Positions 1-8,418 of a DNA stretch of 21,952 nucleotides are shown here, piece after piece. Where the stretch lies: contig BTTE01000051.1 in the NCBI GenBank assembly GCA_036244975.1, positions 1 through 21,952 of the forward strand, read 5' to 3'. The notes beneath the pieces were generated by a model, which saw only the letters and a list, made by a program, of their open reading frames with translations, was not told the origin of the DNA and ran no database searches. This DNA is from Sulfidibacterium sp036244975. Its GTDB lineage: Bacteria; Bacteroidota; Bacteroidia; Bacteroidales; F082. The position numbers were made by a program, and so were the translations under genes. How positions within the stretch are numbered: position 1 is the first letter of the stretch; the number at the start of each line of letters is the position of its first letter.

Positions 1-89
1 ATAGACAAATGCGTGAAATCCGGAGGACTAAAAGGGTATAGTTGTAAGACCATCTGAAAAGCATAGCGTTCACATCCGGTATTTTTTCC

Positions 90-97
90 TAATTTTG
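90..97 (+). promoter_or_regulatory. Candidate Bacteroidota -7 promoter element of argS
   Basis: TAATTTTG matches the Bacteroidota sigma-ABfr -7 consensus TAnnTTTG exactly and lies 23 bp before the argS start codon. That predicts a short leader of roughly 15-20 nt. No convincing TTTG -33 element is present about 19 bp upstream; the closest sequence is GTTC near 68. The call rests on one conserved box and its position. Confidence 0.55.
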
Positions 98-120
98 TAT
101 CTTCAAAAAAGCAGTGTAAT

Positions 121-1908
121 ATGATAGAGTCCAAGCTGGCCGAAAGCCTGCAAAATGCAGTTAACACACTTTATAATCAGGAAGTCAGCCCTGATATTTT
201 CCAGATACAGAAAACCCGTCCGGAGTTTGAAGGCGACCTGACCGTCGTGGTTTTCCCGCTGTTGCATCTGTCGCACAAAGCGCCTGAGCCCACTGCTAAT
301 GAACTGGGACAATGGCTGACGGAACAATTGAATGAAGTGAAAGCTTACAATGTCATCAAAGGATTTCTGAACCTGGAAATTACCGATGCTTACTGGATCT
401 CTTTTTTCAAGACGGCTGCCGGAGAGAAAAATTTCGGCTTTAAGCCGCAGCAGGATGAGCCGCCGGTGGTGATTGAGTACTCCTCGCCCAACACGAACAA
501 ACCATTGCATCTGGGGCATGTACGTAACAATCTGCTGGGCTGGTCGGTGGCCGAAATATTGAAAGCCAGCGGGAAAAGAGTAGTCAAAGTCAACCTGGTA
601 AACGACCGGGGCATTCATATCTGCAAATCCATGATTGCATGGCAAAAATGGGCTAATGGGAAAACACCGAAAAACACCGGTCAGAAAGGCGACAAGTTGG
701 TAGGAAACTTTTATGTACTTTTTGATAAGGCATACAAAAAGGAGATCGCCCGGTTGATGGAACAAGGTATGGACGAAAAAGAGGCTGCTCAAAAAGCGCC
801 GCTTATCCTCAAGGCCAAAGAGATGCTTGTAAAATGGGAAGCTGGTGATGAGGAAGTACGTCAGATGTGGAAAGAGATGAACAGCTGGGTGTATGCAGGT
901 TTCGATGCGACTTACAAGCGCATGGGTATTGATTTTGATAAGATTTATTATGAATCGGAGACCTATCTGCTTGGAAAAGCACTGGTAAACGAAGGACTGG
1001 AAAAAGGGATTTTTTACCGTAAACAGGATGGCTCGGTATGGTGTGACCTGACCGATGAAGGGCTGGATGAAAAGCTGCTGCTCCGTGCCGACGGCACCTC
1101 CGTTTACATGACGCAGGACCTGGGAACGGCGCAGTTGCGTTATAACGATTACCACCCGCAAAAGCTTATGTATGTGGTAGGCAACGAGCAAAACTACCAT
1201 TTTGATGTACTGCAACGGATTTTGAAAAAGCTGGGGAAAAGCTGGGCTGATGGCATTTATCATCTTTCGTACGGCATGGTGGAGTTGCCGAACGGTAAAA
1301 TGAAATCGCGCGAAGGCACGGTGGTGGATGCCGACGATATGATGGAAGAAATGGCAGCCACGGCACGAAAGACTTCCAAAGAACTGGGGAAATTTGACGA
1401 TTTCACCCCGGAAGAATCGTTTAAACTGTTTGAAATGATTGGTCTTGGCGCTTTGAAATATTTCATTTTGAAAGTGGACCCGAAGAAAACCATGCTTTTC
1501 AACCCGGAAGAGTCCATCGACTTCAACGGCAACACCGGCTCGTTTATCCAATACACACATGCCCGGATTCGTTCGGTCATCCGAAAAGCTGTTACTACCG
1601 GTATCTCCCCTGAAACGGAAGACATCGCAGGATTATCTCTGGAAAAAAAAGAGAAAACACTTTTAAAACTGCTTTATGATTTCCCGCAGGTTGTGAGCGC
1701 TGCTGCTGAAAGTTACAGTCCGGCACAAATTGCCAACTACTGCTATGAGCTCGCCAAAGAGTACAACCAGCTTTACCACGATTTGTCCATTTTGAAAGAA
1801 GGAAACACCTCGAAGCGTGCCCTGCGGCTGATGTTGTCCGGTTTCACCTCGCAGGTGCTGTGCTCGGCCATGGGGTTGTTGGGAATTCAACTTCCGGAGA
1901 GGATGTAA
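121..1908 (+). CDS. argS: Arginyl-tRNA synthetase
   Basis: This cytoplasmic class I aminoacyl-tRNA synthetase charges tRNA-Arg with arginine using ATP. The 595-residue length is normal for bacterial ArgS. The N-terminal 1-110 region fits the Add-1 tRNA-recognition domain. The HIGH signature appears as HLGH at residues 130-133, preceded by the ArgRS-typical SSPNTNKPLH stretch. The KMSKS-type loop is the ArgRS-typical degenerate form, MKSREGT, near residue 396. The C-terminal third is the helical DALR anticodon-binding domain, ending in LPERM. The ATG at 121 sits just behind a TAnnTTTG promoter box. The gene converges with the subtilase gene, 131 bp away, where I see no clear terminator hairpin. 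It is a housekeeping gene, apparently unrelated to the hydrogenase region. Confidence 0.97.
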   Translation: MIESKLAESLQNAVNTLYNQEVSPDIFQIQKTRPEFEGDLTVVVFPLLHLSHKAPEPTANELGQWLTEQLNEVKAYNVIKGFLNLEITDAYWISFFKTAAGEKNFGFKPQQDEPPVVIEYSSPNTNKPLHLGHVRNNLLGWSVAEILKASGKRVVKVNLVNDRGIHICKSMIAWQKWANGKTPKNTGQKGDKLVGNFYVLFDKAYKKEIARLMEQGMDEKEAAQKAPLILKAKEMLVKWEAGDEEVRQMWKEMNSWVYAGFDATYKRMGIDFDKIYYESETYLLGKALVNEGLEKGIFYRKQDGSVWCDLTDEGLDEKLLLRADGTSVYMTQDLGTAQLRYNDYHPQKLMYVVGNEQNYHFDVLQRILKKLGKSWADGIYHLSYGMVELPNGKMKSREGTVVDADDMMEEMAATARKTSKELGKFDDFTPEESFKLFEMIGLGALKYFILKVDPKKTMLFNPEESIDFNGNTGSFIQYTHARIRSVIRKAVTTGISPETEDIAGLSLEKKEKTLLKLLYDFPQVVSAAAESYSPAQIANYCYELAKEYNQLYHDLSILKEGNTSKRALRLMLSGFTSQVLCSAMGLLGIQLPERM

Positions 1909-2039
1909 AAAAAGTTTGAAATGAGATAAAGCACTTAGAACTAATGGCTACGGGAAAAGAATTATACTTCCGTCTCCCAAAAATGCGTGTTTATTACCTG
2001 TTTCCTTATAACATACATTTCATTCAGTCCAGGCCCCCG

Positions 2040-3710
2040 TTACCTCTTCACAACTTTACCATAATAGCTATTTTCCGCACTGGAAAGGCGGAGCAGATAA
2101 ATTCCGGGCTGTAACTGCGACAGGAAAGCATTGTGCAGGGAAAGCCGGGGACCGGTTGTCGAATATTCTTTCTCAAACAACTTCCTTCCATCCAAAGAAA
2201 ACAATGTCAGCCGGAACTTACCGGAAATGTTTTGAGGAACTTTCACGAAAAAACCGTCACGGAAGGGATTGGGATAAGCAGTTAAATTGTTCTCTCCTGT
2301 TTTCCGGTTCGGAACACCAAGAATCCCCGTCAGATAAGCATCAGCTTTGGCAAAATCGGGGATACCCCAGCCCATGAACGAATTGGAGTCGCCGGCTAAG
2401 GAAGCTGTTCTCTTCAGTGCTTCAATAATCTGCATGTTTGTTGCCAGGGGATGCGCTTCCCACAAACAGGCGCTCATGCCTGCAATGACCGGTGAGGAAA
2501 AGGAAGTTCCGCTGGCGCGCATGACAGAATCCGTTGAATTGGCCACTGCATCGCCTTGTCCCATAGCCATTACTGTGGGTTTAATACGCCCGTCGTAGGT
2601 TGGACCAATGGAGCTGAATGAGGCTCTAACGCCGGTGGCAGTAACTGCCCCGACAGTCAAAACACTGTCTCCGTCGGCAGGTGCGCCAATCCACGGAAAA
2701 GTGCTGCTTTGCCCATCATTTCCGGCGCTGTTTACCACAAGGATTCCTTTGCTTGCCGCAATTTCCGCACCCTGCGTGGAGATACTGGTTTTGCCATTCA
2801 TATCGGAATACGGATGAGAATAGGTGGTATCATCAAAATTGATGTATCCAAGCGAGCTGTTTATGATATCGGCTCCCACGCTATCGGCAAACTCCGCTGC
2901 AGAAACCCAGTTATACTCTTCAATCACGTTTTCAGAACGTGCATCTTCCGAACGCAACAGCCAGTAAGAAGCTTTCGGTGCCGTCCCAATCATGATTCCG
3001 GGCAAGTCGGCTGCCATAGACGAAAGCACCATGCGGCCATGGTAATGTTGGGGATAAACATCACCGCCGGGATTTACAAAATCTTTGGTTCCCAAAATAC
3101 GGTGATCATTCCGCAGGCTGTCAAACAAGGGCTGTGTCTGTACGTGACTGTATCCGGCATCCAGAACGGCAATCACCATACCCTGCCCCCGGAAACCTTT
3201 TTTGTGCAGGTAAATGCCGTTAATCTGCTTAATTTGCGTCAAAGCAGCGCCATACTGTGCCTCCAGGGTATCGGAAGCTTTAAAAACCGGTGTGGAAAAG
3301 ACCGGCAAAACGGCTTCCTTCTTAAATTTATCCGGTTTTTGTACCCCGGGTTTAAAAGTTATTGTCTGTTTTACAAAAGAAAAATGCTCAACACTATCAA
3401 TAAGCGCCGTGTCAGTGGTGTAAACCGTTACGCCATTCAGCCAGCGGCTGGCATTTAAAATTTTTATACCTGTATTGGCCACAGCTTTAACATATTGCGG
3501 GTTCACGGGAAGGTCATTTTCTTTTATGGGAATATGAAATTTTGCCCGTCTCGCCAAAGCCCTTGCAGCCAGAAATTCTTCCGGATGACTCAAATAATAA
3601 GGAGAATTGTTTTTATCCGTAAACTGAATAAAGTATTTATCAGGAGCAATCTGCGAAAAGAGCTGAAAGCTCAGGAGAGCCAGCAAAAAGAATAAGAAAT
3701 ATTTTCTCAT
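2040..3710 (-). CDS. Secreted subtilisin-like serine protease (S8) with T9SS sorting domain
   Basis: This 556-residue exported endopeptidase has an N-terminal signal peptide (MRKYFLFFLLALLSFQLFSQ). A short propeptide-like region spans about 21-150, followed by the S8 catalytic domain at about 160-460. The catalytic triad is readable: Asp184 in AVLDAGYS, His224 in YHGRMV (an HG motif without the usual HGTxVA), and Ser403 in SGTSFSSP. The oxyanion Asn331 lies in SAGND. Residues ~477-556 form a type A T9SS C-terminal domain: YPNPF, a beta-sandwich pattern with SLDGRK and QPGIYLLRL, and a KVVKR end. The protein should therefore cross the outer membrane by the type IX system and be released or surface-attached. 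It lies 95 bp downstream of the M1 peptidase gene on the same strand and may be co-transcribed. Its substrate is not evident. Confidence 0.93.
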   Translation of the reverse strand: MRKYFLFFLLALLSFQLFSQIAPDKYFIQFTDKNNSPYYLSHPEEFLAARALARRAKFHIPIKENDLPVNPQYVKAVANTGIKILNASRWLNGVTVYTTDTALIDSVEHFSFVKQTITFKPGVQKPDKFKKEAVLPVFSTPVFKASDTLEAQYGAALTQIKQINGIYLHKKGFRGQGMVIAVLDAGYSHVQTQPLFDSLRNDHRILGTKDFVNPGGDVYPQHYHGRMVLSSMAADLPGIMIGTAPKASYWLLRSEDARSENVIEEYNWVSAAEFADSVGADIINSSLGYINFDDTTYSHPYSDMNGKTSISTQGAEIAASKGILVVNSAGNDGQSSTFPWIGAPADGDSVLTVGAVTATGVRASFSSIGPTYDGRIKPTVMAMGQGDAVANSTDSVMRASGTSFSSPVIAGMSACLWEAHPLATNMQIIEALKRTASLAGDSNSFMGWGIPDFAKADAYLTGILGVPNRKTGENNLTAYPNPFRDGFFVKVPQNISGKFRLTLFSLDGRKLFEKEYSTTGPRLSLHNAFLSQLQPGIYLLRLSSAENSYYGKVVKR

Positions 3711-3805
3711 AGATTTATTTACAGCTTTGATTTGAACCCGGCTCTTTCAGGATTACATCTGTCCCGACTCAGATGGGGAACCCTAAAAAGCAGAAGTTCT
3801 TTTCA

Positions 3806-5695
3806 TTATTTACTCCAAACGTTATTACTCAAATCTACATCCGGCACATCGGACGCTCCCAGGACAACCTTTTTAATGATTTTATCTTTATCAGCCTGAA
3901 TGCTGATTGTATCCTGTCCCTTGCTCCACACAGCCGTAGATTCTGAAAAAGTATCCTTTGAACCATCGGCATATTCGCAAATCACCCTGACCGGCATAGG
4001 AAGGCCGCCCACATTTTCAATCACAATTTTATTGTCGGCGGTAACCTCTTTTACAGCCTGGTCAGCGTAACCGGGGCCAAAAAACCAGGGTTTAAAAAAC
4101 CACATGAGATTCCGGCCGGTGGCATTCATAAAGCTATTGAAAAAGTCAAATGGTATGGGATGTTTTCCGTGCCAGCGGCTCATGTAAGTATGTAAAGCCT
4201 TTTTAAATTCAGCATCACCAAGGGCATTACGCAAAAACTTATAAGCCAGTGACGGACGTGTATAAGCCTGAATTATGTAAGAGGAGTAATCATAAATCAG
4301 ATTGGAAGGAACCATGAGCGGCATTTCCGTTTGCCGTCCGCTGGTTCGGCTAAAGCGCTGTGCCGTCCGCTGAAAATAGGGATACTTCGGAGCCATTTTC
4401 TCACTGAAAGTACCGGTAAAATAAGAAGCCCAGCCTTCATCCATCCAGGCATATTTACGTTCGTTGGTTCCCATGAAAAACGGAAAATAAGAATGGGATA
4501 TCTCGTGAAACACAAGGTTGGCAGCGGAGATGGTGTCTTTCGGGTCGCCGTCATCGGCCATCATGGGGGTTTCCATGCCGCCGTTTAGCATGCCGTTGCT
4601 GAAAGAGGTCATATGTTCAAAAGGATAGGCATATCCCGGCCATTCATAGGACATGAACTCAATACTTTTCCGGGCATAGAAAGCTGCCCGTCGAAAGGAG
4701 TTTGATGAATCAGGATAAATGGCTTCCACGCGAACGCGCCGGCCGGTAGCCGAATCAACCAAAACGGACGAAGCATCCCAGTTATAACGCAACGTGGCGG
4801 CAAACGAGAAATCCGTAACATATCTCGCCGTAAAATGCCAGGTGTTGGCGCCTTTGTTTTTCAACACTTTATTCTTATCCCAGTCTTTTTGGCTGACAAC
4901 AGCGATGATTTTGTCCGACTTTTTTACCTTTTTCAGTCGTTTCAAAACCGGTTTGGCATACACTTCATCTGCGTTATCTAAATGTCCGGTAGCCCAAACG
5001 GCATAACCCGGAGGTGTGGTGATATGAATATTATAATCATTAAAATCGTTGTAAAATTCTGTGATGCCGTTAAATTCAATCTTATCCCAACCGCTGATAT
5101 CATCATAAACGCTGATTTGCGGATACCAGTAAGCAATGAGAAAACGGCCTTTTCCGTAATTTCCCATACGGTTACGGGTAGTCGCCGGAATATGAAATTT
5201 CCATCCGGCTGTCAGGATTAATGAATCTCCCGGAGCCAGCGCATGGGGCAGTCGGATAGTACGGTTTGTGCCTAAAAAATAACCATACTGTTTTACCGGT
5301 ATTTTAACCGGTTCACCGTTAACTTTTATATAGTCTATTTGAACGCCATTGGTCAGGTCTGCAGAGCCGATGCCCCAGGCACGGGCAGCGCCTTTCTCGT
5401 AAAAATCCTGATAGAGCCTGATAACCAGCTGGGGCAACGTGTCGGGACTATTATTAAAATAGGTAACTTTTTCCGTTCCTTTCAGGCTGCTTTCCGCCGC
5501 GAGCAGTTCCGCATTAATTTGATAATGTGCATGATTTTCCCAATAATTTGGCCCGGGATTGCCATCTTTCGAACGCGTTCCGGCAGCATACGCTTTCTGT
5601 ACCTCAATAGGAATAAGCCGGTTGGATTGTGCCATCAATACAGAAAATTGAAGCCCTAAAAACAGGGCTGCCAGCAAAAAGGAAATTTTTTTCAT
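3806..5695 (-). CDS. Exported M1-family zinc metallopeptidase
   Basis: This 629-residue exported aminopeptidase-like protein begins with a signal peptide ending near LMAQS (residues 1-23). The N-terminal half is the beta-sandwich saddle of M1 enzymes. The gluzincin zinc site is complete: HEISH at 397-401, then Glu420 in MDEGWASY, which is the HExxH-x18-E spacing. In place of the classical substrate-binding GAMEN motif there is GGMET at 372-376. This suggests a divergent M1 subgroup, with exopeptidase specificity not guaranteed. There is no lipobox and no T9SS sorting domain, so periplasmic location is the default inference. The gene lies between the barrel gene (279 bp upstream) and the subtilase gene on the same strand. 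On the minus strand a TAATTTTA box (5730-5723) is a weak promoter candidate. Confidence 0.9.
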   Translation of the reverse strand: MKKISFLLAALFLGLQFSVLMAQSNRLIPIEVQKAYAAGTRSKDGNPGPNYWENHAHYQINAELLAAESSLKGTEKVTYFNNSPDTLPQLVIRLYQDFYEKGAARAWGIGSADLTNGVQIDYIKVNGEPVKIPVKQYGYFLGTNRTIRLPHALAPGDSLILTAGWKFHIPATTRNRMGNYGKGRFLIAYWYPQISVYDDISGWDKIEFNGITEFYNDFNDYNIHITTPPGYAVWATGHLDNADEVYAKPVLKRLKKVKKSDKIIAVVSQKDWDKNKVLKNKGANTWHFTARYVTDFSFAATLRYNWDASSVLVDSATGRRVRVEAIYPDSSNSFRRAAFYARKSIEFMSYEWPGYAYPFEHMTSFSNGMLNGGMETPMMADDGDPKDTISAANLVFHEISHSYFPFFMGTNERKYAWMDEGWASYFTGTFSEKMAPKYPYFQRTAQRFSRTSGRQTEMPLMVPSNLIYDYSSYIIQAYTRPSLAYKFLRNALGDAEFKKALHTYMSRWHGKHPIPFDFFNSFMNATGRNLMWFFKPWFFGPGYADQAVKEVTADNKIVIENVGGLPMPVRVICEYADGSKDTFSESTAVWSKGQDTISIQADKDKIIKKVVLGASDVPDVDLSNNVWSK

Positions 5696-5754
5696 TTGAT
5701 TTTGAATTTTATGTTTATCGGGTAAAATTAAATAAATTTATAGATAAACACGCT

Positions 5755-5776
5755 CACAGGGCCTGTGGAAGCTTCC
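5755..5776. repeat. Two adjoining perfect palindromes upstream of the M1 peptidase gene
   Basis: CACAGG-G-CCTGTG (5755-5767) abuts the 10-bp palindrome GGAAGCTTCC (5767-5776), sharing one base. They lie about 60-80 bp before the M1 peptidase start codon. They could be operator half-sites or chance; there is no independent support for binding by a regulator. Confidence 0.3.
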
Positions 5777-5785
5777 GGGATTTTA

Positions 5786-5841
5786 AAGAGTAAACATTTG
5801 GAGACATTATCTCCTTTCCACCATTCCCAACATTTACTCTT
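5786..5841. repeat. Nested inverted repeat between the beta-barrel and M1 peptidase genes
   Basis: The outer arms are 9 bp and perfect: AAGAGTAAA at 5786-5794 and TTTACTCTT at 5833-5841. Inside them is a small perfect stem, GGAGA (5800-5804) with TCTCC (5810-5814), around the loop CATTA. In minus-strand RNA this falls after the barrel gene and before the M1 gene. It could be a folded leader, an attenuator or a weak terminator. No U-run follows the stem, so a standard intrinsic terminator is doubtful. Confidence 0.3.
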
Positions 5842-5974
5842 CCGGGCAGGAATCTTTATTGGTGAAATAAGCCGGTTGGTGCAAATAGATGTGTGTTTCT
5901 CTCCCATCCTTAAATTCAGAAATGTTCGCCGGAATTACTCAACCGTTCTATCGTGTTGCCAGGTAAATTCTTTA

Positions 5975-6760
5975 TTATCGAAGTATGTATTCGTTTTTAG
6001 GTTTAGTATAGGGATGCAATTTATAAACAATTCCGGCATTAAGCCTGAGAATTCTGTCCCACTTTACATTAGCCTGAGGATTAGAAAAAAACCGGGTCAG
6101 GCCAAAATAAAATCCAGGCTTAAAAGTAAAGGCTATATTTTTATTATACTGATAAATCATGCCAAACGCAAAACGGAGGCCAAAATCCGTAGCATTGAAG
6201 AGTTCTTTTGCCGAGCCGTCATAGTCAATTCTGTGAAGCCCCGCTGTCAGTGTGGAATCTCCAAAATGGGGTAAGTCGACCTGATTAATATAAATTTCCC
6301 TGAAACCCTTTTCCCGATATTTTAATGCTACGGAAAGGTAAATTCCTCCCTGTACCAGTAGCCGGAACTTATCGCCACCGCTCAGATAGGTAACATTCAC
6401 CGGGAAAGTCAGATAATTTATTTTGTAAGCTGTAGCATAAGCAAAATAACTGTTACTTCCCACATAGCCGGTATCCGAAAGCCTGAGAAATTCCGATTTG
6501 TAGTCAGAGCGAAAACCCCGCGGGTCGTAATAAGCGCCCAGGCTGACTTTGAGCCTTTTTGAGACATCGTATTGCACGTAGGCGCCTGCATTGGCAGAAA
6601 TCCTTCCTTTGAGGTTTCTAAGTCCGGTGGCATTTCGCAGGCCGCTAAATTGCGGGCCGACTTCCAGTCCAATGCTCAGGCGATTCTTAAATGTGCTCTG
6701 CGCCGTGAGTTGTGTAACAGCCAACGAAAATATGAGTACGGAAAAAATAAATCTTTTCAT
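5975..6760 (-). CDS. Outer-membrane beta-barrel protein (PorT-like family)
   Basis: This 261-residue protein begins with a signal peptide (MKRFIFSVLIFSLAVTQLTAQ). It then consists almost entirely of alternating hydrophobic/polar strands rich in Tyr, Phe and Gly, such as LSIGLEVGPQFSG, VSLGAYYDP and IAFTFKPGFYFGLTRF. That pattern and size fit the Bacteroidota OMP_b-brl/PorT-like group of 8-10-stranded barrels. The last strand (RILRLNAGIVYKL) is followed by a polar tail rather than ending in Phe. No enzymatic residues are visible, so function is unknown. The gene is the first of three minus-strand genes for exported proteins and has its own likely promoter at 6845-6852. Confidence 0.8.
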   Translation of the reverse strand: MKRFIFSVLIFSLAVTQLTAQSTFKNRLSIGLEVGPQFSGLRNATGLRNLKGRISANAGAYVQYDVSKRLKVSLGAYYDPRGFRSDYKSEFLRLSDTGYVGSNSYFAYATAYKINYLTFPVNVTYLSGGDKFRLLVQGGIYLSVALKYREKGFREIYINQVDLPHFGDSTLTAGLHRIDYDGSAKELFNATDFGLRFAFGMIYQYNKNIAFTFKPGFYFGLTRFFSNPQANVKWDRILRLNAGIVYKLHPYTKPKNEYILR

Positions 6761-6844
6761 AAAAACAGAGTCTTAATCCGGGTAAACCATGATAAAAAAA
6801 AATCCGGAACCGAAGCGTATCTTCCGGTTAATACATTTGCCGGA

Positions 6845-6852
6845 CAAAAGTA
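6845..6852 (-). promoter_or_regulatory. Candidate -7 promoter element of the beta-barrel gene
   Basis: Read on the minus strand this is TACTTTTG, an exact match to TAnnTTTG, about 85 bp before the barrel gene start at 6760. No clear TTTG -33 box is seen. The interval between the two divergent genes (6761-6986) holds no other gene. It does contain several CCGG-centred short inverted repeats, for example CCGGAA/TTCCGG near 6803-6826. Confidence 0.45.
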
Positions 6853-6986
6853 GCATTTATCCGGTAAGTAACGATTTTCGGTAAAATTATTTTGAACGAC
6901 TTCAATCAAAAAAAATCAGGAATGGAAGCATCATTCTATCAATAAATTATTGTATATTGCACCGTAAATCAATCTATAAACAAATC

Positions 6987-7388
6987 ATGAAAAAATACAT
7001 CTCATTATCTGTAAAATGCCCCTTCTGCGGAAAATCACTCATGGATAGTGAAGAACTCATTAACGAGGAACCTTCCATTAAACTGAATATTCAAACACGG
7101 GAAAACAGAGGAATTATTCATCTGTGTTCCATTTACGAGTGTTTTGATTATAAAACAGAGGTGACTCTTAGCGAGAAGGAAGTTGTTGAATTTACCTGTC
7201 CGCACTGCAATAAGGAACTGAATACCAAAGAAACATGTCGCCTTTGCCATGCACCAATGGTTTCATTGCTTCTTAAAACAGGCGGAAGAGTAAGTCTCTG
7301 CTCGCGAACAGGATGTGCCAATCACTATGTAGCTTTTGAGGAGCTGTCCACAGAGCTGCAAAAATTTTATGAAAAGTATGAGATTTAG
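6987..7388 (+). CDS. Cysteine-rich double zinc-ribbon protein, unknown function
   Basis: This 133-residue soluble protein has no signal peptide. I chose the ATG at 6987; the frame can be extended to a TTG at 6957, but the ATG is adjacent to conserved-looking sequence (MKKYISLSVKCPFC). Ten cysteines fall in five pairs: C11/C14, C47/C52, C71/C74, C84/C87 and C105/C110. The order CPxC then LCSxxxC (11-52) recurs as CRLC then LCSRTGC (84-110), which looks like an internal duplication of a zinc-ribbon module with an extra CPHC pair between. A role in metal binding or nucleic-acid binding is possible, but nothing specific is recognised. The stop codon overlaps that of hypE tail to tail (7385-7388). 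The only promoter candidate is a weak TATATTG at about 6953. Confidence 0.75.
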   Translation: MKKYISLSVKCPFCGKSLMDSEELINEEPSIKLNIQTRENRGIIHLCSIYECFDYKTEVTLSEKEVVEFTCPHCNKELNTKETCRLCHAPMVSLLLKTGGRVSLCSRTGCANHYVAFEELSTELQKFYEKYEI

Positions 7389-8401
7389 CAAATGCGGGGT
7401 AATTGCTGCCCCGAAAGCATCTCAATCATCCTTTTGCCACCAACCGATGTGTTGAGCCAGGCCTTTCCCGGATGCTCGCCGGTTATCTCGCCAATAACAG
7501 CAGCTTGTTTCCCCAGTGGATTAGCCTGCATGGTTTCGAGAATCCGGTTTGCATCTTCTGCCGGCACCACCATAATCACTTTTCCCTCATTGGCTACATA
7601 AAGCGGATCGAAGCCCAGCAATTCACACATTCCCCTCACCGAATCTTTCGGCACCAGTTTATCCTCATTTATCTGAATACCGAAATCCTTTTCCCGCACC
7701 AGTTCGGACAATACCGTTCCGAGTCCTCCGCGGGTAGCATCGCGCATGAAGCGAATATTTTCCGAAACTTCCAATGCTTCTGCTATAAGCCCGTTCAAAC
7801 AAGCACAATCCGACAAAACAGGCGTTGAAATATTCATATCATTTCGTGCCGCCATGATGGCCATGCCATGTTCGGCAATTCCGCCGTTGATAATGATTTT
7901 ATCGCCTGCTTTTATGTTCTTTCCGGAGCTGATGGCCAGCAGGTTATCGTCTATCTCCCCCACTCCGCTGGTATTGATGAAAATTTTGTCGCACTTCCCC
8001 TTTTCCACCACTTTCGTGTCGCCTGTAGCGATGAAAACGCCGGCCTTTTTGGCTTCTTCCGCCATGCTTCTCACAATCTTTTCCAGCTCGGCAAGCGGAA
8101 ATCCTTCTTCAAGAATAAATCCCACACTCAGGTATTTGGGAACGGCTCCGGAAACAGCCAAATCGTTCACTGTGCCGGCAATAGCCAGCTTGCCAATGTT
8201 TCCGCCGGGAAAGAAAACAGGATCTACCACAAACGAATCGGTGGTAAATGCCAGATTTTGCAAACGCAATTTCAGCAGTGCCGAATCGCCCTGCTCGCGC
8301 AGGACAGGATTGTCGAAATAGCGAACAAACATATTTTCAATTAATTCGTGAGTCATGCCGCCCCCGCTTCCGTGCCCCATTAATATTTTATCATCTTTCA
8401 T
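7385..8401 (-). CDS. hypE: Hydrogenase maturation factor HypE
   Basis: HypE dehydrates an S-carbamoyl group on its C-terminal cysteine to a thiocyanate, the source of the CN ligands of the [NiFe] site, and passes it to the HypCD complex. The 338-residue length is normal. The N-terminus has the HGSGGG signature (10-15). The body follows the PurM/AIR-synthase ATP-binding fold, with FTTDSFVVDP near 53 and GDTKVVEKG near 127. The protein ends in LPRIC, giving the essential Cys338. It starts 17 bp after hypD. The carbamoyl donor HypF is not encoded in this window. Its 3' end overlaps the convergent zinc-ribbon gene by 4 bp. Confidence 0.97.
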   Translation of the reverse strand: MKDDKILMGHGSGGGMTHELIENMFVRYFDNPVLREQGDSALLKLRLQNLAFTTDSFVVDPVFFPGGNIGKLAIAGTVNDLAVSGAVPKYLSVGFILEEGFPLAELEKIVRSMAEEAKKAGVFIATGDTKVVEKGKCDKIFINTSGVGEIDDNLLAISSGKNIKAGDKIIINGGIAEHGMAIMAARNDMNISTPVLSDCACLNGLIAEALEVSENIRFMRDATRGGLGTVLSELVREKDFGIQINEDKLVPKDSVRGMCELLGFDPLYVANEGKVIMVVPAEDANRILETMQANPLGKQAAVIGEITGEHPGKAWLNTSVGGKRMIEMLSGQQLPRIC

Positions 8402-8418
8402 ATTTTTATCTTTTTATC

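Noticed and set aside
103..1560. Long open frame (485 codons) on the minus strand opposite argS
   Set aside because: It lies fully antisense to a clearly conserved ArgS. Its translation is rich in His, Phe and Arg with no family motif, as expected for a shadow of codon bias.
1909..2039. Terminator between the convergent argS and subtilase genes
   Set aside because: I looked for paired arms on both strands and found only short imperfect matches, so no site is reported.
2709..3458. Open frame of 249 codons on the plus strand opposite the subtilase
   Set aside because: It covers the catalytic domain of the subtilase in antisense, and has no recognisable motif or promoter box.
3756..3775. Hairpin CATCTG/CAGATG between the M1 peptidase and subtilase genes as a terminator
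   Set aside because: The stem is only 6 bp, competes with an alternative TCCC/GGGA pairing, and has no T-run in the direction of transcription.
5765..6274. Plus-strand open frame overlapping the spacer and 3' end of the beta-barrel gene
   Set aside because: Over half is antisense to the barrel gene and the rest runs through the palindrome cluster. Low-complexity basic translation, no motif.
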